Positions 44,404 through 48,510 of a stretch of DNA of 48,510 bases are shown here, piece after piece. The translations under genes and the position numbers were made by a program. A model generated the notes under the pieces. It was given only the letters and a program-made list of their open reading frames with translations. It did no database searches and was not told the origin of the DNA. Each line of letters begins with the position of its first letter. The stretch's first letter is position 1. This stretch comes from Lachnospiraceae bacterium (GTDB taxonomy: Bacteria; Bacillota; Clostridia; Lachnospirales; Lachnospiraceae), in assembly GCA_017441585.1 (NCBI GenBank), contig JAFRWW010000031.1, forward strand, positions 1 to 48,510, given 5' to 3'.

Positions 44404-46485
44404 ATGGGAAAAAGTTTATTTATAGCTGAGAAGCCCTCGGTGGCAAGAGAGTTTGCCAAGGCGCTTAAGATCAGCGGAAAAAACAATGACGGATATATAG
44501 AGGGAAATGATGCGATAGTCACCTGGTGCGTAGGTCATCTGGTGACTATGTGCTATCCGGAGGAATACGATCCCGCTTTGAAAAAGTGGTCCATGTCCAC
44601 TGTGCCCATTTTGCCCACGGAATATAAATACTGTGTCATAGACAATGTGAAAAAACAGTTCGGCATCGTGGCGTCTCTTCTCAACAGGGAGGATGTCACC
44701 ACCATTTATGTGGCTACCGACTCAGGGCGTGAGGGTGAGTACATCTATCGACTGGTGGAGCAGGAGGCTCATGTGGAGGGAAAGGATCGCCGAAGGGTGT
44801 GGATAGATTCGCAGACCGAGGAAGAGATACTGCGCGGCGTCAGGGAGGCAAAGGATCTGTCGGAATATGACCTTCTGGCGGATGCGGCCTATCTTCGCGC
44901 CAAGGCGGACTGGCTTTTCGGAATGAATTTTTCCAGGGCGCTGACTCTTAAGTACGGAAACGGCATAGCCAGATTCTTAAATGAAAAATATGCGGTGGTG
45001 TCGGTGGGCCGCGTCATGACCTGTGTCCTGGGAATGGTGGTAAACCGTGAGCGGGAGATAAGGGCTTTTGAAAAAACGCCTTTTTACCGCGTGCAGGTCA
45101 GTGTCAGTGCTCCCGGGGATGAGAGCGTCAGCTTCATGGGCCAGTGGAAGGTAACGGAACAATCCATGTATTTTGGCTCGAATAAGCTCTATAAGGACAG
45201 CGGTTTTTTAAAGGAAGAGGATGCGAAAAGCTTTATTGCATCGGTCATGGAAAAGGCCGACGATAAGGGGCTGGTGCCTGCCCTTATAGGTGATAGCAAA
45301 AACAGCACAGAGAAAAAGAACGCGCCTCTTTTATATAATCTGGCTGAGCTTCAAAATGACTGCGCCAAGCTTTTTAAGATAAGTCCGGATGAGACTTTGA
45401 ACGCGGTGCAGGAACTTTATGAAAAGAAGCTGGTTACCTATCCCAGAACCGATGCCAGAGTTTTGTCCACGGCGGTGGCAAAGGAGATAGACAAGAATTT
45501 GAGAGGTCTTTGCAATTATCCAGTGGCCGGAACTTTTGCGAAGCAGATACTGGATAACGGCAGTTATAAGACCATCGGAAAGAGCAGATACACAAACGAT
45601 AAGCAGATAACGGATCACTATGCCATAATACCCACAGGGGCGGCCGTCGGGAGTCTAAATTCCCTGTCGCCGCTTTTGAATAAAGTGTATGAGATCATAG
45701 CCCGCCGTTTCATGGCCATCTTTTTCGGACCTGCGGTGTATAAAAAGATCAATATAAGGTCAGATGCGGACATGGAGAGCTTCTTTTCGAATTTTAAGGT
45801 TATGACGGATGAAGGATATCGGGCTGTCATGACTTACTCTTTTTCAAACGGTGAGAAAAAGGAAAAGAACGATAAGGATGAGGAAGAAGAGGAGCAGGGC
45901 GTGAATCCCGCCCTTCTGGAATTTTTGAAGAAGCTGAAGAAGGGAAGCGAGGTCAGACTTTCCGATTTCAGGATCAAAGAAGGCGAGACCACTCCTCCTA
46001 AGAGATATAATTCAGGTTCCATGATCCTGGCAATGGAGAACGCCGGAAACATGATCGAGGATGAGGAACTCAGGGAGCAGATAAAGGGAGCCGGTATCGG
46101 CACCTCTGCCACCAGGGCGGAGATACTCAAAAAACTGGTGACCAACAAGTATTTAAATCTCAACAAAAAGACTCAGATAATAACGCCCTGCCAGCAGGGA
46201 GAGATGGTATATGAGGTGGTGAGAAGGTCCATTCCGTCTCTTTTGAATCCCGAGTTTACCGCCAGCTGGGAAAAGGGGCTTAACATGGTGGTGGAGGGCA
46301 CCATCGATGAAAAGGGGTATATGGAAAAGCTGAATGGGTATGTGGATAGGCAGACCAACAAGGTGAAGGGGCTGCAGAATGAGTATGCCATGAAGCAGGT
46401 TTATGATTATGTGGCGCAGTTTTATGCGTCCAAGGGGAAGGATGCCAAGCGAAAGAATGATTCGAAGAAGGATTCTTCGGGTTAA
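44404..46485 (+). CDS. topB: DNA topoisomerase III (type IA)
   Basis: 693 residues. Cuts and passes single DNA strands, decatenating replication and recombination intermediates. The Toprim domain has IAEKPSVAREFAKAL with Glu9 and TDSGREGEYIYRL (Asp106/Glu110/Glu112 region). The catalytic tyrosine is Tyr346 in LVTYPRTDARVLS. GIGTSATRAEILKKLVTNKYL is typical of domain I/III. A Lys/Asp/Glu-rich linker (KEKNDKDEEEEEQG) interrupts the core near residue 490. No C-terminal zinc ribbons; the protein ends in a Lys-rich tail. TopB of this type is often on conjugative elements, but no relaxase or conjugation gene is seen here. Confidence 0.95.
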   Translation: MGKSLFIAEKPSVAREFAKALKISGKNNDGYIEGNDAIVTWCVGHLVTMCYPEEYDPALKKWSMSTVPILPTEYKYCVIDNVKKQFGIVASLLNREDVTTIYVATDSGREGEYIYRLVEQEAHVEGKDRRRVWIDSQTEEEILRGVREAKDLSEYDLLADAAYLRAKADWLFGMNFSRALTLKYGNGIARFLNEKYAVVSVGRVMTCVLGMVVNREREIRAFEKTPFYRVQVSVSAPGDESVSFMGQWKVTEQSMYFGSNKLYKDSGFLKEEDAKSFIASVMEKADDKGLVPALIGDSKNSTEKKNAPLLYNLAELQNDCAKLFKISPDETLNAVQELYEKKLVTYPRTDARVLSTAVAKEIDKNLRGLCNYPVAGTFAKQILDNGSYKTIGKSRYTNDKQITDHYAIIPTGAAVGSLNSLSPLLNKVYEIIARRFMAIFFGPAVYKKINIRSDADMESFFSNFKVMTDEGYRAVMTYSFSNGEKKEKNDKDEEEEEQGVNPALLEFLKKLKKGSEVRLSDFRIKEGETTPPKRYNSGSMILAMENAGNMIEDEELREQIKGAGIGTSATRAEILKKLVTNKYLNLNKKTQIITPCQQGEMVYEVVRRSIPSLLNPEFTASWEKGLNMVVEGTIDEKGYMEKLNGYVDRQTNKVKGLQNEYAMKQVYDYVAQFYASKGKDAKRKNDSKKDSSG

Positions 46486-46690
46486 ATATCTCAGAGTGAC
46501 CTAAGTTAGTGATTTAATGCCGGCTCTTTGCCTGCAACGGCGACAGACTTTTACGCTCAGACAGAAAACCAACTCGCTCCAAAGTCTGTCTGCCTGCGCG
46601 GGATGTACTGTATGTGAGAATTAAGTTGACGACAGTATCGGAATGGCGGCTTTAATGGTATGATTTTTTATGACGTGGTATTTCACCCAC
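46486..46690. other. Gene-free region with perfect hairpin downstream of topB
   Basis: No protein-like frame. GACAGACTTT (46542-46551) and AAAGTCTGTC (46581-46590) form a perfect ten-base inverted repeat around a 29-base loop. No T run follows, so it is not an obvious terminator. In style (short CGCTC motifs, long loop) it resembles the gene-free block upstream of argS. Confidence 0.5.
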
Positions 46691-46722
46691 TGTCATCCTG
46701 AGCGGAGCGAAGGATCTTGAAA
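46691..46722 (+). repeat. Dispersed intergenic repeat copy
   Basis: TGTCATCCTGAGCGGAGCGA followed by AGGATCTTGAAA, close to the 6819 copy with several substitutions. Confidence 0.85.
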
Positions 46723-46762
46723 GAGTTGATTTGAATAAATAAAAAATATGAGGAGACAATAC

Positions 46763-47440
46763 ATGAATAACGCGAAGATTAGCGAATTGTACACATTGGA
46801 CGAAACTATAGCAAAGGATCTCTTTACAGGGCATGAGTACCCTTGGGAGATACTGCCTTTAATTAAGGATTATATCCTGTCTCTGGGGAATACACTTCCC
46901 GTGGATGAGTATGAGAAGCGCGGTGAGGATGTCTGGATTCATAAAAGCGCTAAGGTTTTTGAATCTGCATATATTAACGGACCTTGCATCATTTGTGAGG
47001 GGGCTGAGGTGAGGCATTGCGCTTTTATAAGGGGGAGTGCCATAGTGGGTAAGAATGCTGTAGTGGGAAATTCGACCGAGTTGAAAAATGTGATCCTGTT
47101 CAATGGCGTGCAGGTGCCTCATTACAATTATGTGGGGGATTCGATTTTGGGCTTTAAGGCGCACATGGGGGCCGGTTCCATTACGTCTAATGTTAAGTCC
47201 GATAAGACTTTGGTTGTGATAAAGGACGGCTTTGACAATGAGAACATAGAAACAGGGATAAAGAAAGTGGGGGCCATGTTGGGTGATCGGGCAGAGATAG
47301 GCTGCAACAGCGTGCTGAATCCCGGCACCGTAGTGGGACGGGACAGTCGTGTTTATCCCACTTCCTGTGTCCGCGGAGTCATACCCGCCTCACACATATT
47401 CAAGAAATCCGGTGAGATAGTGGAGGTTTTTGAAAGATAA
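46763..47440 (+). CDS. Left-handed beta-helix (hexapeptide) protein, GlmU-C-terminus-like
   Basis: 225 residues. Residues about 60-215 are hexapeptide turns (VWIHKSAKVFESAYINGPCIICEGAEV, AIVGKNAVVGNSTELKNVILF, ILGFKAHMGAGSITSNVKSDK). This matches the acyltransferase half of GlmU-type sugar-nucleotide enzymes, without the nucleotidyltransferase half. It may acetylate a sugar phosphate or nucleotide sugar; the acceptor is unknown. The first 60 residues are a helical extension (LYTLDETIAKDLFTGHEYPWEIL) characteristic of a UDP-GlcNAc pyrophosphorylase-related family. The ATG at 46763 is preceded by AGGAGA at the right distance; the ATG at 46748 overlaps that site. Confidence 0.85.
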   Translation: MNNAKISELYTLDETIAKDLFTGHEYPWEILPLIKDYILSLGNTLPVDEYEKRGEDVWIHKSAKVFESAYINGPCIICEGAEVRHCAFIRGSAIVGKNAVVGNSTELKNVILFNGVQVPHYNYVGDSILGFKAHMGAGSITSNVKSDKTLVVIKDGFDNENIETGIKKVGAMLGDRAEIGCNSVLNPGTVVGRDSRVYPTSCVRGVIPASHIFKKSGEIVEVFER

Positions 47441-47478
47441 GTTCAACTTGTTTCGTTTTTTGATGTGGAGTATTGTTG

Positions 47479-48300
47479 ATGAATAAGGAAAGAAATAACG
47501 GTGTCACTTATCTGACCTTTGACAGTTTTAAGAAAAGAGGGGTAAAGCATGGCTTTTCCACCAGGCTCGGCGGCGTCAGCAAAGGTGTGTATGAGAGTAT
47601 GAACCTGGGCTTCGGACGCGGAGATGAGGATGAGAATGTTCATGAGAATTTCCGCAGGATGTCCAAAGCACTGGATATGGAGTATTCAAGGCTTGTCCTG
47701 TCAAGGCAGACACATACTACCAATGTGAGAGTGGTGGATGAAAAGGATGCGGGAAACGGAATTTTAAGGCCTGTGCCGTATGATGATGTGGACGCTCTTA
47801 TTACCAATGTCAGAAATCTGCCGTTGGTTACATTTTACGCGGACTGTGTACCTCTGTTTTTCTATGATCCGGTGAAAGAGGTGGTGGCGCTTTCCCATTC
47901 CGGATGGAAAGGGACCGTAGGACGGATAGGAGCGGTGACCGTGAAAAAGATGGGGGAGTGTTTCGGCTGTGATCCGGAGAATGTGATCTGCGGGATTGCC
48001 CCGAGCATCTGCGGAAAGTGTTATGAAGTCAGTGGCGATGTGGCGGACAGTTTCAGGTCTGAGTTCGGTGATGCGGCGGATGAGCTTTTTTTGTCCGCAT
48101 CTTTGTTTAATCCTGATGACCCCGATAAATATATGCTGGATCTCTGGGCGGCCTGCAGATATGTGTTCCTGGAAGCCGGGATCAGGGAGGAAAATATAGA
48201 GGTGACAGACTATTGTACCAGATGCCATCCCGAACTGTTCTTTTCACATAGAGTGATGGGATCAGAGAGAGGATCACTGGCCGCGTTTATTTCGCTCTGA
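47479..48300 (+). CDS. pgeF: Peptidoglycan editing factor / multicopper oxidase-like purine nucleoside phosphorylase family (YfiH)
   Basis: 273 residues. Members (DUF152, YfiH/LACC1) have been given roles in peptidoglycan precursor quality control and in purine nucleoside cleavage. Zinc-site motifs are intact: LSRQTHTTNV, VTFYADCVPLFFYDPV and SHSGWKGTVGRIG, with CGIAPSICGKCYEVSGDV and a C-terminal DYCTRCHPELFFSHR. Length is normal. GTGGAG lies eight bases before the ATG at 47479. It follows the beta-helix gene by 38 bases in the same direction, likely one transcript. Confidence 0.93.
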   Translation: MNKERNNGVTYLTFDSFKKRGVKHGFSTRLGGVSKGVYESMNLGFGRGDEDENVHENFRRMSKALDMEYSRLVLSRQTHTTNVRVVDEKDAGNGILRPVPYDDVDALITNVRNLPLVTFYADCVPLFFYDPVKEVVALSHSGWKGTVGRIGAVTVKKMGECFGCDPENVICGIAPSICGKCYEVSGDVADSFRSEFGDAADELFLSASLFNPDDPDKYMLDLWAACRYVFLEAGIREENIEVTDYCTRCHPELFFSHRVMGSERGSLAAFISL

Positions 48301-48510
48301 CTTGTAAGAAGGTTCTTTGGTTTTTTGTGCAAAAACTAAACAGGTTTCATAAAATATTTCCCCTTGTTTCTTGAGTTTCCGTTAAATGCATTTTAATAAA
48401 TGCTTACCCTAACCAATGTACCTATTAATCCATTTTTAAACAGGGCTATAGCTACATTTTGCATTTATGAGTACTCTAATAAGCCCTGCGGAGCAGGGCG
48501 GCTCAAAAAA
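48301..48510. other. Gene-free right end of the window with GC hairpin
   Basis: No coding frame. GCCCTGC (48483-48489) and GCAGGGC (48493-48499) form a tight seven-base stem with a three-base loop. There is no T run on the + strand; on the - strand it would be followed by TTATTAG, a weak terminator for a gene entering from the right. AT-rich sequence before it shows no clear promoter. Confidence 0.4.

Noticed and set aside
44404..46485. topB as a marker of an integrative conjugative element
   Set aside because: No relaxase, coupling protein, type IV secretion, integrase or attachment-site duplication is visible, and neighbours are core genes.

Overview
The window reads as a chromosomal segment of a low-to-mid GC Firmicute of class Clostridia, most likely Lachnospiraceae (rumen or gut type). 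This is inferred from protein character: an NlpC/P60 wall hydrolase, a DUF5684 membrane protein, an NhaC-type antiporter, SstT, an iron-dependent butanol-dehydrogenase-like enzyme, ATP-type PEP carboxykinase and TIGR01212 radical SAM. Purine-rich AGGAGG ribosome binding sites and rho-independent terminators fit as well. Nearly all genes are on the + strand.

Layout. 1-6696: cell-surface block with the 3' end of an SH3b-NlpC/P60 hydrolase, a 1791-residue secreted protein and a small DUF5684 membrane protein. 6929-9467: beta-CASP metallo-beta-lactamase-fold RNase-like protein and a family 2 glycosyltransferase. 9476-12504: AT-rich accessory island holding a truncated Rhs tip fused to a GIY-YIG nuclease-like toxin domain, a DUF4259-like candidate immunity gene, two small membrane-protein genes, and REP-like inverted repeats at both ends. 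12738-18563: ilvE, a small unknown gene, carA and carB. 18589-22899: a membrane GGDEF-EAL protein and argS. 22932-27646: cobalamin lower-ligand and nucleotide-loop genes (cbiB, cobT, cobS) with a MATE transporter and a Cys-rich small protein between cobT and cobS. 27799-35974: pckA, an Fe-alcohol dehydrogenase, NhaC, SstT, a TIGR01212 radical SAM protein and DUF1015. 36195-40401: glgB with a histone-like tail, mscS, tRNA-Thr(CGT) and a membrane protein of unknown function. 40464-48300: argH, asd, a DUF234 ATPase, topB, a left-handed beta-helix protein and pgeF.

How the genes connect. carA/carB and argH feed arginine and pyrimidine synthesis, and argS uses arginine. ilvE and asd belong to branched-chain and aspartate-family amino-acid synthesis. 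cbiB, cobT and cobS are late cobalamin steps; the kinase/guanylyltransferase CobU is not in the window. pckA and the alcohol dehydrogenase fit fermentative carbon flow. asd, the DUF234 ATPase and topB are almost contiguous and look like one transcription unit.

The most interesting parts are the hairpin-bounded Rhs-tip toxin/immunity island (9476-12504) and a dispersed intergenic repeat (consensus near GTCATTCTGAGCGAAGCGA followed by AGAATCTTGA) present at seven or more sites in both orientations. Also notable are a palindrome over the pckA promoter, the lysine/alanine-rich tail on GlgB, and structured gene-free stretches at 20836-21117 and 46486-46690. No CRISPR array, prophage, conjugation module or rRNA was seen.
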